A stretch of 64,000 nt of DNA from Staphylococcus sp. IVB6214 (GCF_025558585.1 NZ_CP094723.1:992001-1056000), one strand, 5' to 3'; shown: positions 28,941 to 40,613, counted from the stretch's first letter. Numbers and translations are program-made. The notes: generated by a model not told the origin, from the sequence alone.

Positions 28941-30203
28941 ATGTATGATTATCATTTGTTAGAGGATCGAGATATATTGTGCATTGATCAAAAGAGTTTT
29001 TTTGCTAGTGTATCGTGCATAGATAAAGGGCTGAATCCAATGACGACGAAATTAGCAGTTGTTGCAGATACGAAGCGACAGGGATCTGTCGTTCTTGCAG
29101 CAACACCCCCTTTGAAAGCTTTAGGAATCAAAACAGGGTCACGTCTATTTGAAATTCCACAGAGACGTGATATTTATATTATTAATCCGAGTATGCGTCG
29201 TTATTTAGACATATCATTGAAAATTTCTAAAATTGCATTGAAATATGTCCCGGCAGAGGATTTGCATCAATATAGTATTGACGAGTTTTTTATGGATGTA
29301 ACAAAAAGCTATCATCTTTTTGCGCCGGATCTTCAAGCATTTTGTCAGCGTTTAATTGCCGAAATTTATCAAGAGACAGGTGTGCATTGTGCAGTTGGTA
29401 TCGGGTCGAATATGTTGTTGAGCAAGGTTGCTTTAGACAATGAAGCGAAGTCGAACCCAACTTTTATCGCAGAGTGGCGCTATGAAGATGTGCCTAAAAA
29501 ACTATGGCCGATTGCACCTTTGCAAAATTTTTGGGGGATTAGCAATCGTACAGCCAAAAAATTAAATCGCCGCGGCATTTTTAATATTGGTCAGTTAGCG
29601 ATGTATCCACATGCAAACTTAAAACGTGAATTTGGTATTATCGGTACGGAACTCCACCTGCATGCTCATGGAATTGATGAGAGTAGAGTCAGTGAACGAT
29701 ATATCACACGAATGCCTTCAATATGTAAAAGTCAAATTTTAATGCGTGATTATCAATATTCTGAAGCAATGGTGGTGATGCAAGAATTAGTAGAAGATGT
29801 GATGAGTCGTTTAAGAGTCAAAGGTTTACTAGCCAAAACGATTCACTTTTCTCTTGGTTATAGCGCAGGAGATGGTATATCTAAACAATATACCATGAAG
29901 GAAGGGACGAATCTCGAACGTGTTGTGATGAAAGACATTAAATATTTAGCTGATAAGTTCTGTGACAAATCTGAATGGTATCGCACTTTGAGTGTGTCGG
30001 CGTCACATTTCATTCCTGAACAAGTGCAACAATTGAATCTTTTTGTCGATCCACTACAACAAGAGCGTGAAATACGCTTAGCCAAGACGATTGACGCCCT
30101 TCATCAAAAATATGGGAAAGGCATCGTCTCTAAAGCTATCTCCTATACGTCTGCTGCAACAAAACATGGCAGATTGGGATTGATGGCCGGTCATAAAATG
30201 TAG
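28941..30203 (+). CDS. Y-family DNA polymerase (UmuC/ImpB-like), SOS-controlled
   Basis: Translesion polymerase, 420 aa from ATG 28941 (SD AGGTGA). DQKSFFASV (about residue 17) gives the first catalytic Asp; YSIDEFFMDV (about 113) gives the second Asp/Glu pair. NRTAKKLNRRGIFNIGQLA is a helix-hairpin-helix; the C-terminal little-finger region follows, and the end QQLNLF could be a beta-clamp-binding motif. S. aureus has a LexA-regulated umuC homologue in this place. The upstream SOS box agrees. Confidence 0.92.
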   Translation: MYDYHLLEDRDILCIDQKSFFASVSCIDKGLNPMTTKLAVVADTKRQGSVVLAATPPLKALGIKTGSRLFEIPQRRDIYIINPSMRRYLDISLKISKIALKYVPAEDLHQYSIDEFFMDVTKSYHLFAPDLQAFCQRLIAEIYQETGVHCAVGIGSNMLLSKVALDNEAKSNPTFIAEWRYEDVPKKLWPIAPLQNFWGISNRTAKKLNRRGIFNIGQLAMYPHANLKREFGIIGTELHLHAHGIDESRVSERYITRMPSICKSQILMRDYQYSEAMVVMQELVEDVMSRLRVKGLLAKTIHFSLGYSAGDGISKQYTMKEGTNLERVVMKDIKYLADKFCDKSEWYRTLSVSASHFIPEQVQQLNLFVDPLQQEREIRLAKTIDALHQKYGKGIVSKAISYTSAATKHGRLGLMAGHKM

Positions 30204-30309
30204 CAGTGAAGATGAGAGAATAAATGTGACTCTAGAAAACTGATAAAGGATGTTGCAAGTCCTAAATACTGTTGTCACACGCACATGCTCATTCTATTTA
30301 ATACGTATA

Positions 30310-31401
30310 TTATTCGATATATGTTTCATAGTCATTAAGGACCATACGCCCTTGCTCACGATCATCGGAGCTTTTAAAGCTAATGCGTAAAGCACCATAT
30401 ATATCTTCACGTAATTCCAAAATTCTCAAGTTGCTAATAGAAATATTATGTGAACTTAATAAGTGTGTGATTTTTGAAATTGTTCCTGCTTCATCCGGAA
30501 TGTCGACATAAAGGTCATAAGTACTTCTCAGTGCGCCTTTGCTTTGAATAGGCAATGCATCTCGATAAGTCTTACTCTCAGCAAAAAACTGATACAGCTT
30601 TGATGCGTCTTCCTCTTCTAAAATATGAATGACATCATTTATTTGAGATTGAAACTGCTTCATAATGGTCAAAATATGTGATTTGTTTTCCAAAGATATA
30701 TCTCTCCACATCTCGGGACTACTGCTTGCGATACGTGTAATATCTCGGAAACCACCCGCAGCCAATTCTTGAACAAGTGGGGAGTGAGGAGCGTAATGTG
30801 CATTTAAAGAAACAAGACTAGAAGCGATCAGATGTGGCGTATGGCTCACAACACCCGTGACATAATCGTGTTCTTCGGCAGTCATCTCGATTAACTTTGC
30901 ATGCGTCGGTTCTAATAATTGTGTCATACGTTGATGTGCTGCGTCGTTTTCTTGTAAATCATGGACGAGTACATAATAAGCATTTTCAAACAGATGTTTT
31001 TTGGCATTTAAGACACCTGTTTTATGGCTGCCCGCCATAGGGTGACCGCCAATCAAATGAATATCATGCTGTAATAATCGCTGTTCATGCGCTTGAATTG
31101 TTGACTTTGTACTGCCTGTGTCTGTCACAATAAGACCGGGTTTTGTTTGAATTGTCGGTAGTAACTCTAAAAATTTCACTGTTGTTTGAACAGGTGTTGC
31201 AAAAACCATAATATCTGCTTGCTTTGCACCTTCTTCAAAAGAAGCAATGGGTCTATCGATAATTCCGATAGATAAAGCGCGTTCTAGTTGTTTTGGATCA
31301 GCATCGTATGCAGACACGACCATTTCAGGATGTGCAGCTTTAATATTACTTGCTAAGCTACCGCCAATCAGGCCGAGACCTATAAAAAAGACATCTGTCA
31401 T
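30310..31401 (-). CDS. tyrA: Prephenate dehydrogenase TyrA with ACT domain
   Basis: Oxidises prephenate to 4-hydroxyphenylpyruvate in tyrosine synthesis. 363 aa from ATG 31401 (SD GAGGTGA). NAD-binding GLGLIGGSLA at residues 7-16; GGHPMAGSH in the substrate region; HDYVTGVVSHTPH. A C-terminal ACT domain (from about residue 290; DIPDEAGTISKITHLLSSH) suggests amino-acid feedback control. Confidence 0.94.
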   Translation of the reverse strand: MTDVFFIGLGLIGGSLASNIKAAHPEMVVSAYDADPKQLERALSIGIIDRPIASFEEGAKQADIMVFATPVQTTVKFLELLPTIQTKPGLIVTDTGSTKSTIQAHEQRLLQHDIHLIGGHPMAGSHKTGVLNAKKHLFENAYYVLVHDLQENDAAHQRMTQLLEPTHAKLIEMTAEEHDYVTGVVSHTPHLIASSLVSLNAHYAPHSPLVQELAAGGFRDITRIASSSPEMWRDISLENKSHILTIMKQFQSQINDVIHILEEEDASKLYQFFAESKTYRDALPIQSKGALRSTYDLYVDIPDEAGTISKITHLLSSHNISISNLRILELREDIYGALRISFKSSDDREQGRMVLNDYETYIE

Positions 31402-31826
31402 GAAGTCACCTCGTGTAATAAAGTTAATTTTCAGACATTTTAACATTTTAAAGTGCTATCATGCAATGACTCTTGATGGAAAATGAGAAAAAAAGAATGT
31501 AAGGGCTATCAAAAATTAAAAATAATTTTTGACCATGAGAATGGCTAAATTATCTGTGATACGTTAAAATATACCATGGTTTCGTCTTAGAAAATAAACA
31601 ACTTATTTAAAGAAAAATGGTATGATAAAGATGAAAGATATTGTTTTTCTATTTTGAAGAGAAAAAGGACTTCAATGATGTATATTGTCAAACTTTGTCT
31701 TTCCATGACACGTAAATGAATGCGATTCGAATGATTAGGGAAAAGTTCGATGCATATTAAAAACAGCAAAATAAAATAAGCGGTAGTTATTTAACGGAAT
31801 AATATAGAGAAATTAGGAGTTTTTAT
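31402..31826. other. Intergenic region between divergent tyrA and femA
   Basis: 425 nt, AT-rich. The tyrA promoter must lie at the left and the femA promoter at the right, but neither has a clear two-part match. No ORF with an SD and no stable terminator hairpin was seen. Confidence 0.4.
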
Positions 31827-33089
31827 ATGAAGTTTACAAATTTAACAACAGCAGAATTTGAACAATTTGCGAATGAAATGCCTTATAGTCACTTTACACA
31901 GATGGCGGGTAACTATGAATTAAAAGTTGCAGAAGGCGTTGAAACACACCTTGTCGGCGTAAAAGATAAGAATAACCAAGTGTTAGCAGCTTGTTTATTA
32001 ACTGCAGTACCTGTAATGAAATTTTTCAAGTATTTTTATACAAATAGAGGACCTGTGATTGACTTTGAAAATCAAGAATTAGTCCATTTCTTTTTTAATG
32101 AATTGTCAAAGTATGTTAAAACACAAAAAGCATTATATTTACGTATTGACCCTTACTTACCAATGTATAAAAGAGATCATGATGGTAACATACTTGAAGA
32201 TTATCAAAGAGAGTGGCTCTTTGATAAGTTTGCCGCACTCGGTTATGAACATGAAGGGTTCACGACAGGTTTCAGTACAACACGTCAAATCCGTTTCCAT
32301 TCTATTTTGGATTTAAAAGATAAAACGGCGAAAGATGTACTGAATAACATGGACAGTTTGCGGAAGAGAAATACAAAAAAAGTTCAAAAAAATGGTGTGA
32401 AAGTTAGATTTTTGAATGAAGATGAACTACCAATTTTTAGATCATTCATGGAACAAACATCTGAAACAAAAGATTTTGTAGATCGTGAAGATGCGTTTTA
32501 CTATCATCGTATGAAGCACTACAAAGATCGCGTGTTAGTCCCACTCGCTTATATTAATTTTGAAGAATACATTGCTGAACTAGAAGTTGAAGAGAAGCAA
32601 CTGCAAAAAGAGATTAATAAAGCGGAAAAAGATATTGCGAAACGACCAGAAAATCAAAAAGCAGTGAATAAAAAACAAAATTTAGAAAAACAATTGGAAG
32701 CAAACCAAGCTAAAATTACGGAAGCACGCGATTTACAACAAAAACATGGCAATGAATTGCCGATTTCTGCTGGCTTCTTTATTATCAATCCGTTTGAAGT
32801 GGTTTACTATGCAGGTGGCACAGCGAATGAATTCCGTCACTTTGCCGGTAGTTATGCAATTCAATGGGAAATGATTAATTATGCACTCGATCATCAAATT
32901 GACCGATATAATTTTTATGGTATTAGTGGTGATTTTACAGAAAATGCAGAAGATGCAGGTGTAATAAAGTTTAAAAAAGGATTTAATGCGGATGTCATAG
33001 AGTATGTTGGTGACTTTATAAAACCAATCAATAAACCAGCTTATGCTTTATATACAACGTTGAAAAAAGTCCAAAAGAAGTTATCGTAG
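31827..33089 (+). CDS. femA: FemA, peptidoglycan pentaglycine bridge glycyltransferase (Gly2-3)
   Basis: Adds the second and third glycine to the lipid II side chain from glycyl-tRNA. 420 aa, the family length. Two GNAT-like subdomains are split by a helical arm (about residues 240-305; KQLQKEINKAEKDIAK, KNLEKQLEANQAKI) seen in Fem proteins as an antiparallel coiled coil. FYGISGDFTENAEDAGVIKFKKGF near residue 366 is a family signature. SD AGGAG. Required for the cell wall and a staphylococcal marker gene. Confidence 0.96.
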   Translation: MKFTNLTTAEFEQFANEMPYSHFTQMAGNYELKVAEGVETHLVGVKDKNNQVLAACLLTAVPVMKFFKYFYTNRGPVIDFENQELVHFFFNELSKYVKTQKALYLRIDPYLPMYKRDHDGNILEDYQREWLFDKFAALGYEHEGFTTGFSTTRQIRFHSILDLKDKTAKDVLNNMDSLRKRNTKKVQKNGVKVRFLNEDELPIFRSFMEQTSETKDFVDREDAFYYHRMKHYKDRVLVPLAYINFEEYIAELEVEEKQLQKEINKAEKDIAKRPENQKAVNKKQNLEKQLEANQAKITEARDLQQKHGNELPISAGFFIINPFEVVYYAGGTANEFRHFAGSYAIQWEMINYALDHQIDRYNFYGISGDFTENAEDAGVIKFKKGFNADVIEYVGDFIKPINKPAYALYTTLKKVQKKLS

Positions 33090-33107
33090 AGAGAAGGGAA
33101 CTATCGT

Positions 33108-34367
33108 ATGAAATTCACAGAACTAACGGTTGAGGAATTTGATCAATTTGTTCAAGACCCGACTTTAGAAAGTCATTATTTTCAGGTGAAGGAAAATATT
33201 GATGTGCGTGAGGCGGATGACTTTAAAGTTGTTTTATTAGGTGTTAAAGATGAAAATAATCAAGTGATTGCAGCAAGTTTATTTTCAAAAATACTAACAA
33301 TGGGAAGTTATGTATATTATTCAAATAGAGGACCAGTCATGGATTATAGTGACTTGGGTCTTGTAGATTTTTACTTAAAATCATTAGATGAATATTTAGC
33401 GAAAAATAAATGTTTATACGTGAAATTAGATCCATACTGGATGTATCAAATTTACGACAAAGACATTAATAAATTAGGGTCTTCAGAAGCAGGAGAGCGA
33501 TTGATACAATTGCTTAAATCACATGGCTATAAGCATCATGGATTTACAACAAAATATGATACATCAAGTCAAGTTAGATGGATGGGCGTTTTAGACTTGA
33601 AAGAACAGACACCAGCAACTATCAAAAAGAACTTTGATAGTCAACGTAAACGTAATGTAAACAAAGCAATCAACTTTGGCGTGAAAATACGCTACTTGAC
33701 AGCGGATGACTATGATCAATTTTTAGAATTATATCGAGAAACAGAAGCACGTGCTGGGTTTGTTTCCAAGACGGATGAATATATGAAAAACTTTTTCCAT
33801 AACTATGGTGACAAAGCTATTGTACCGATGGCATATATTGACTTAGACGAATATATTACATCTTTACAAGAAGGACTCAATGATAAAGAAACAAAACGTG
33901 ACCAGATGATGGCTAGAGAGCAAAAAAGTGATAAGCAATTGAAAAAAATTGCAGAACTTGATAAACAAATTGCGCACGATCAACAAGAAATGTTAAAAGC
34001 GAGCGAATTGAGAAAAACCGATGGCACAGTACTAAACCTTGCATCAGGACTCTTTTTCGCAAATGCTTATGAAATTAACTATTTCTCTGGTGGATCAAGT
34101 GAGAAATATAACCAGTTTATGGGACCATATGCGATGCATTGGCATATGATTAACTACTGCTTAGAGCATGGCTATGAACGTTATAATTTTTATGGACTAT
34201 CAGGTGACTTCACAGAGAATGGTGAAGATTACGGTGTTTATCGTTTTAAACGTGGTTTCAATGTACAAATTGAAGAGTTAATAGGTGACTTCTACAAGCC
34301 AATTAATAAACCTAAATATATGCTATTCGAATTGATGAACAAGCTGAGAGCGAAAATTAAAAAATAA
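33108..34367 (+). CDS. femB: FemB, pentaglycine bridge glycyltransferase (Gly4-5)
   Basis: Completes the bridge by adding glycines 4 and 5 on FemA's product. 419 aa, paralogous to FemA over its whole length, with the same helical arm (about residues 250-300) and [25 protein letters not shown]. It starts 18 nt after femA (SD AAGGGA), so the pair is one operon. Confidence 0.96.
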   Translation: MKFTELTVEEFDQFVQDPTLESHYFQVKENIDVREADDFKVVLLGVKDENNQVIAASLFSKILTMGSYVYYSNRGPVMDYSDLGLVDFYLKSLDEYLAKNKCLYVKLDPYWMYQIYDKDINKLGSSEAGERLIQLLKSHGYKHHGFTTKYDTSSQVRWMGVLDLKEQTPATIKKNFDSQRKRNVNKAINFGVKIRYLTADDYDQFLELYRETEARAGFVSKTDEYMKNFFHNYGDKAIVPMAYIDLDEYITSLQEGLNDKETKRDQMMAREQKSDKQLKKIAELDKQIAHDQQEMLKASELRKTDGTVLNLASGLFFANAYEINYFSGGSSEKYNQFMGPYAMHWHMINYCLEHGYERYNFYGLSGDFTENGEDYGVYRFKRGFNVQIEELIGDFYKPINKPKYMLFELMNKLRAKIKK

Positions 34368-34380
34368 TACAAAAAATGAA

Positions 34381-34433
34381 CCGATTATTATAATCACGGC
34401 TGGAAACCTTTAGATTATAATAATCGGCTTTTT
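34381..34433 (+). terminator. femAB terminator
   Basis: Perfect 15-bp stem CCGATTATTATAATC / GATTATAATAATCGG with a 17-nt loop and T5. Confidence 0.9.
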
Positions 34434-35505
<1,072 letters not shown>

Positions 35506-35545
35506 AAAATGCCACTCAATATTCGCGTTATTGAGTGGCATTTTT
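35506..35545. terminator. Bidirectional terminator after the 108-aa membrane protein
   Basis: AAAATGCCACTCAATA / TATTGAGTGGCATTTTT; just past the stop at 35558 on the minus strand. Confidence 0.9.
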
Positions 35546-35557
35546 GTTATTTATAAG

Positions 35558-35884
35558 TTACTTAGGTTCATGTTGTTTTTCAAATCGTGCAAGTTCTTTT
35601 TCGTATTTCTTTTGTTGACGACGTTTGCGCATATCACGTGTTAAATACCATACAATTAAACTGATCATTAAGCTTAAGATTCCGACGAATGCTGCGTAAC
35701 CTAATAATGGTTCATACGTGATTGGGTAAAAATTCGGCAAAATAAATGATAAGACACCTAATACAACAAACATAATAATGGCGCTTACAAACCATTTATT
35801 TAATACAAGTGTACAAAATAGTGTGATGACAAGCATTGCAACAAGTGTCATCCACAAATAATTGGGCATTTCTAAAATACTCAT
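35558..35884 (-). CDS. Small membrane protein of unknown function
   Basis: 108 aa with three likely membrane helices (about residues 8-27, 33-52 and 60-82) followed by a highly basic, charged tail (RDMRKRRQQKKYEKELARFE) that should be cytoplasmic. I do not recognise the family. SD AGGAG. It stands alone between the gap after femB and pepF, divergent from pepF. Confidence 0.8.
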   Translation of the reverse strand: MSILEMPNYLWMTLVAMLVITLFCTLVLNKWFVSAIIMFVVLGVLSFILPNFYPITYEPLLGYAAFVGILSLMISLIVWYLTRDMRKRRQQKKYEKELARFEKQHEPK

Positions 35885-36013
35885 TTCTTATAACGCTCCT
35901 TAATCCATTAGTTATATCAATTCATTATACTAGAAATTAACCAAACAGACATTAAATAATTACAATACTATATATGATATGATATAAATAGTGAAATTTA
36001 AGGGGGTTTTTAG

Positions 36014-37819
36014 ATGGAGGATTTTTTAGTCGGAAGATCAGCTGTACCACAGGAAGAAACTTGGGATTTAACAGATTTATTTACAGATAATCAGGTGTAT
36101 GAGTCTTTTGTAAAAGCTCTGCCTGATCGTGCACAAGCATTTAAAAAACAGTATTCAGGTAAGTTAAAGGATACTGAATCAATTCAAAAAGCTTTAGATG
36201 ACTATTGTACTTTAGCAATTGATATTGATCGCGCCGATAACTTTTCTGAAATACAAGCAAGCGTAGATGTTACGGATGCTGAGCGCCAACGACTTGCAGC
36301 TTTATTCCAAACTTTATACGGTAAAATAAATGGTTATTTAACTTTCTTAACATCTGAACTATTATCATTGGATGATACTCAGTTAGATCAGGCAATTGAA
36401 AAAACGACATACAGTCATTTTCTAACAAAGTTAAAACGACTAAAACCATATCAACTACATCCACAAGCTGAAGAAACACTTGCACGTTTGTCCCCTGTCT
36501 TAGAAGCACCGAGTGATATCTATGGTGTGACAAAAATGTTGGATATTGATTTTGGACAATTTGAAGTGAATGGCAAAAAATATGCTATGGATTATACGAC
36601 TTTTGAAGGTATTTACGAAGATCATGCTGATACAGACATTCGTCGTACAAGCTTTCGTCATTTTAGTGATACATTACGCAAATATGAAAATACAACAGCA
36701 GCAGCCTATAATGCCCATGTTCAAGGCGAAAAGTTAGAAGCTGATATGCGTGGCTATGACTCAGTGATAGATTTCCTATTAGCAGAACAAGATGTGACAC
36801 GTGAGATGTATGACCGTCAAATAGACGTTATTATGTCAGACTTAGCTCCTATTATGCGTCGTTATGCCAAAGTCATTCAACGTGCAAATCAATTAGAGGA
36901 AATGCGCTTTGAAGACTTGAAGATATCTATTGATCATAATTATGAACCAGATATTACAATTGAAGAATCTAAAAAATATATTTTTGGGGCATTGGGTATA
37001 TTAGGTTCAGATTATCAAAATATGCTTGAACAAGCATATGATAATCGCTGGATTGACTTTGTTCAAAATAAAGGAAAAGAAACAGGTGCTTATTGTGCAT
37101 CGCCATACGCTTCACACAGCTATATCTTTATTTCTTGGACAGGTAAAATGACTGAAGTGTTTGTGTTGGCGCATGAATTAGGTCATGCTGGTCATTTTAA
37201 CTTAGCGAATCGTCATCAAAATTACTTACAAGCAGATGCTTCGATGTATTTTGTCGAAGCGCCATCGACTATGAATGAAATGTTAATGCTGAACTATCTA
37301 CTTGAAAGCAGTGAAGAAAAAGCATTTCAACGCTGGGCGATTGGTTCGATTATTGCACGTACATATTATCATAATATGGTGACGCATTTACTTGAAGCTG
37401 CGTATCAACGTGAAGTTTATCTTAAAGTGGATCAAGGTGAATCACTCACTGCCTCACTTTTAAATGATATTAAGCGTCAAGTTATTAAAGACTTCTGGGG
37501 TGACGATATCGTGTTGACAGAAGGTGCTGAATTGACATGGATGCGACAACCTCACTATTATATGGGACTTTATCCATACACATATTCAGCAGGCTTAACA
37601 ATTGGTACGATGATGGCACAGCGTATTCAAAAAGAAGGTCAATCAGCAGTAAAAGATTGGCTTAAAGCATTAAGTGCTGGCGATAGTGTCTCACCTATTG
37701 AATTGGCACATATCGCAGGCATTGATATTACAACTGAGCAACCGTTAAAAGAAACAATCTCATATATCGGTTCACTTGTAGATCAACTTGAAACATTAAC
37801 AGATGAATTGAATGGATAA
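36014..37819 (+). CDS. pepF: Oligoendopeptidase F (M3 metallopeptidase)
   Basis: Cytoplasmic zinc peptidase cutting short peptides. 601 aa, family length. LAHELGHAGHF (about residue 391) contains the HEXXH zinc site, with the third ligand Glu in FVEAPSTMNEML about 30 residues later. SD AGGGGG. Monocistronic, with a bidirectional terminator shared with cvfB. Confidence 0.95.
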   Translation: MEDFLVGRSAVPQEETWDLTDLFTDNQVYESFVKALPDRAQAFKKQYSGKLKDTESIQKALDDYCTLAIDIDRADNFSEIQASVDVTDAERQRLAALFQTLYGKINGYLTFLTSELLSLDDTQLDQAIEKTTYSHFLTKLKRLKPYQLHPQAEETLARLSPVLEAPSDIYGVTKMLDIDFGQFEVNGKKYAMDYTTFEGIYEDHADTDIRRTSFRHFSDTLRKYENTTAAAYNAHVQGEKLEADMRGYDSVIDFLLAEQDVTREMYDRQIDVIMSDLAPIMRRYAKVIQRANQLEEMRFEDLKISIDHNYEPDITIEESKKYIFGALGILGSDYQNMLEQAYDNRWIDFVQNKGKETGAYCASPYASHSYIFISWTGKMTEVFVLAHELGHAGHFNLANRHQNYLQADASMYFVEAPSTMNEMLMLNYLLESSEEKAFQRWAIGSIIARTYYHNMVTHLLEAAYQREVYLKVDQGESLTASLLNDIKRQVIKDFWGDDIVLTEGAELTWMRQPHYYMGLYPYTYSAGLTIGTMMAQRIQKEGQSAVKDWLKALSAGDSVSPIELAHIAGIDITTEQPLKETISYIGSLVDQLETLTDELNG

Positions 37820-37823
37820 GAGG

Positions 37824-37860
37824 ATAAAGGACGAATGGCCACATGCCATTCGTCCTTTAT
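37824..37860. terminator. Bidirectional terminator between pepF and cvfB
   Basis: AAAGGACGAATGGC / GCCATTCGTCCTTT with a 5-nt loop and A/T flanks. Confidence 0.9.
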
Positions 37861-37869
37861 TTGCAGTTA

Positions 37870-38775
37870 TTATTGTTGATCTTGAGCACGTGCCCACCCT
37901 TTTTTTGTAAGTGAGATTTGTCCTGTTTCAATATTGATAATACGTTGTTTATATAAATGTCCAATCGCGCGCTTAAATGCACCTTTACTCATATTAAATA
38001 CTTCTTTAATTGCTTCTGGGCTTGATTTGTCCCAAAAAGGCAATGTACCATCATACTCCACAAGTAGTTGGAAAATTGTTTCGCCATCATCATCTAAACG
38101 CTCGTGTGCAAGTGGTAAAAATGATCCATTCAATTCACCTTTGTCATTGTGACCGATAATTCGAACAGACATTTCTTGGCCAAGACGTGGTTCTTGCTGA
38201 CGTTCGGATTCGTGTACGAATATTTTATGACCGTCTCCAGTCAGTAAAAATGTACCTACACGTAACAAGCGATATGGGCGTGCTGTTAACACTTCGTTTT
38301 GAAATTGATCATCATGGACGGGTGTAAACATTTGTTGAACCGTTGTTTCTGAAGCAAGTCGTGCAAACATTTGTCGCTCACGGTCAATACGAAGCGTACT
38401 TAATACGCAGTCGCCCTTTTCTGGCCATAAAGACTTCAACTTAGGAAGGTCTTCCCATGGAATTAAGACTTCACGTGGTAATCCAACATCTACGCGTGCA
38501 CCGTCACGGTCTGTGCTTAATACACGTACGAAGTCATAGCGCCCTACTGTTATATCAGGCATATTTTGAGTGGCGAATAAATCCCCAGAGCGGTTAGGAT
38601 ATATAAAAAAGCTATAAGATTCCCCTATTTCTAATTCGTCAGATTCTTGTACTTCAGATTGATTCAGCTTGATGACCTCTTTGTTCGGGCCTTCAAGGAT
38701 ATATGTTGAACCTTCTAGTGCTTTTACTTCTAAAAACTCTATTGTGCCAACGATTTCATTTTCTTTAAAAGACAT
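37870..38775 (-). CDS. cvfB: RNA-binding virulence regulator CvfB (S1 domains)
   Basis: 301 aa from ATG 38775 (SD AGAGGAGA), the size of S. aureus CvfB. Three S1-like OB folds (about residues 1-70, 70-140, 145-215; the second contains RVDVGLPREVLIPW) precede a winged-helix domain at the C-terminus (FNMSKGAFKRAIGHLYKQR, ending SLTKKGWARA). In S. aureus CvfB binds RNA and affects toxin expression via agr. Confidence 0.9.
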   Translation of the reverse strand: MSFKENEIVGTIEFLEVKALEGSTYILEGPNKEVIKLNQSEVQESDELEIGESYSFFIYPNRSGDLFATQNMPDITVGRYDFVRVLSTDRDGARVDVGLPREVLIPWEDLPKLKSLWPEKGDCVLSTLRIDRERQMFARLASETTVQQMFTPVHDDQFQNEVLTARPYRLLRVGTFLLTGDGHKIFVHESERQQEPRLGQEMSVRIIGHNDKGELNGSFLPLAHERLDDDGETIFQLLVEYDGTLPFWDKSSPEAIKEVFNMSKGAFKRAIGHLYKQRIINIETGQISLTKKGWARAQDQQ

Positions 38776-38938
38776 AACGTTCTCCTCTTGTTTGTTAGTT
38801 ATCTCTATTATAGCATGCGTTAGTTTGATAAGCATCAAAGGATTGAATGTAAGATCGGTTTCAACCGCAACATATCGAAACAGTGTGTGTTATATGGTAT
38901 AATGCATGCGTTAAGAATATATATAAAGGAGAAAGTGC

Positions 38939-40546
38939 ATGTTACAAGTTACGGATGTTAGTTTACGATTTGGTGATCGTAAATTGTTTGAAGACGTTAA
39001 TATTAAATTTACACCAGGCAACTGTTATGGCCTAATCGGAGCAAATGGTGCAGGTAAGTCGACTTTTTTAAAGATTTTATCAGGAGAATTAGATTCTCAA
39101 ACAGGACATGTATCATTAGGAAAAGATGAGCGTCTTGCGGTGTTAAAACAGGACCACTTCGCATATGAAGATGTGCGAGTTCTCGATGTTGTGATCAAAG
39201 GGCATGAGCGTTTATACGAAGTGATGCAAGAAAAAGATGCCATCTATATGAAACCCGACTTCAGCGATGAGGACGGTATTCGTGCTGCTGAACTTGAGGG
39301 AGAGTTTGCAGAGATGGATGGTTGGAATGCTGAATCGGATGCAGCGACTTTATTATCTGGTTTAGGCATTGATACAAGCTTACATGACAAACAAATGTCT
39401 GAACTAGAAAACAATCAAAAAGTGAAGGTTTTATTAGCACAAAGTTTATTCGGTGCTCCAGACGTTCTTTTACTGGATGAGCCTACCAATGGTTTGGATA
39501 TCCAAGCAATTAGCTGGTTAGAAGACTTCTTAATCAACTTTGATAATACAGTGATTGTTGTATCACATGACCGTCACTTCTTAAATAATGTGTGTACACA
39601 TATCGCTGACTTAGACTTCGGTAAAATTAAAATTTATGTTGGAAACTATGACTTCTGGTATCAATCAAGTCAACTTGCACAAAAAATGGCGCAAGAACAA
39701 AATAAGAAAAAAGAAGATAAAATTAAAGAGTTACAAGAATTCATTGCACGCTTCTCTGCCAATGCTTCTAAGTCGAAACAAGCGACAAGTCGTAAAAAAC
39801 AATTAGAAAAAATTGAATTAGACGACATTCAACCATCATCGAGACGTTACCCATTTGTAAAGTTCTCGCCAGAACGTGAAATTGGAAATGACTTATTATT
39901 TGTTGAAGGTATTTCCAAAACAGTTGACGGTGAAAAAGTACTCGACAATATTTCATTTACGATGAATCCAAATGATAAAGCAGTATTGATGGGCAGCAGC
40001 GAGATTGCAAAAACAACATTGTTAAAAATTCTTGCAGGTGAATTAGAGCCTGATGAAGGCACAGTTAAATGGGGTGTGACGACATCTCAAAGTTACTTCC
40101 CTAAAGATAACTCAGCCTTTTTTGAAGGTGTCGATATGAACCTTGTTGATTGGTTGCGTCAATACGCGCCAGAAGATGAACAAACAGAAACATTTTTACG
40201 TGGTTTCTTAGGACGTATGCTTTTTAGTGGTGAAGAAGTGAAGAAAAAAGCGAGCGTGTTATCAGGTGGCGAAAAAGTACGTTGTATGTTGAGTAAGATG
40301 ATGCTATCAAGTGCAAACGTATTACTTTTAGATGAACCAACAAACCACTTAGACCTAGAAAGTATTACATCAGTCAATGAAGGCTTGAAATCATTTAAAG
40401 GTTCAATTATCTTTACATCATATGACTTTGAGTTTATCAATACGATTGCAAATCGTGTCATTGATCTTGATGTGCCGACAGGATTATCAAAAGAAATGAC
40501 TTATGAAAGTTATTTACAAGAAAAAGGGATTTTGAAATCTAAATAG
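38939..40546 (+). CDS. ABC-F family ATPase (YkpA/YbiT-like), second ATP site degenerate
   Basis: Soluble tandem ATPase without membrane domain, 535 aa, likely acting on the ribosome like other ABC-F proteins. NBD1: Walker A GANGAGKST (about residues 36-44), Walker B LLLDEPTNGLD, switch VVSHD. The Arg/Lys-rich interdomain linker spans about 240-295. NBD2: signature LSGGEKVRCML (about 440) and DEPTNHLD. Odd: NBD2 Walker A reads GSSEIAKTT (no GK), NBD2 switch His is Tyr (FTSYDFEF), and the NBD1 signature is SELENNQ. S. aureus has the same gene before lysC-asd. Not an obvious resistance-type ABC-F. Confidence 0.9.
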   Translation: MLQVTDVSLRFGDRKLFEDVNIKFTPGNCYGLIGANGAGKSTFLKILSGELDSQTGHVSLGKDERLAVLKQDHFAYEDVRVLDVVIKGHERLYEVMQEKDAIYMKPDFSDEDGIRAAELEGEFAEMDGWNAESDAATLLSGLGIDTSLHDKQMSELENNQKVKVLLAQSLFGAPDVLLLDEPTNGLDIQAISWLEDFLINFDNTVIVVSHDRHFLNNVCTHIADLDFGKIKIYVGNYDFWYQSSQLAQKMAQEQNKKKEDKIKELQEFIARFSANASKSKQATSRKKQLEKIELDDIQPSSRRYPFVKFSPEREIGNDLLFVEGISKTVDGEKVLDNISFTMNPNDKAVLMGSSEIAKTTLLKILAGELEPDEGTVKWGVTTSQSYFPKDNSAFFEGVDMNLVDWLRQYAPEDEQTETFLRGFLGRMLFSGEEVKKKASVLSGGEKVRCMLSKMMLSSANVLLLDEPTNHLDLESITSVNEGLKSFKGSIIFTSYDFEFINTIANRVIDLDVPTGLSKEMTYESYLQEKGILKSK

Positions 40547-40562
40547 TGATATTAGACAGACG

Positions 40563-40613
40563 GAGTGGGACATAGGTGTGATGCGTTCATCATAAACATG
40601 CCCTACTCTTTTT
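40563..40613 (+). terminator. ABC-F gene terminator
   Basis: GAGTGGG / CCCTACTC (one bulge) with T5, just past the stop. Confidence 0.75.
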
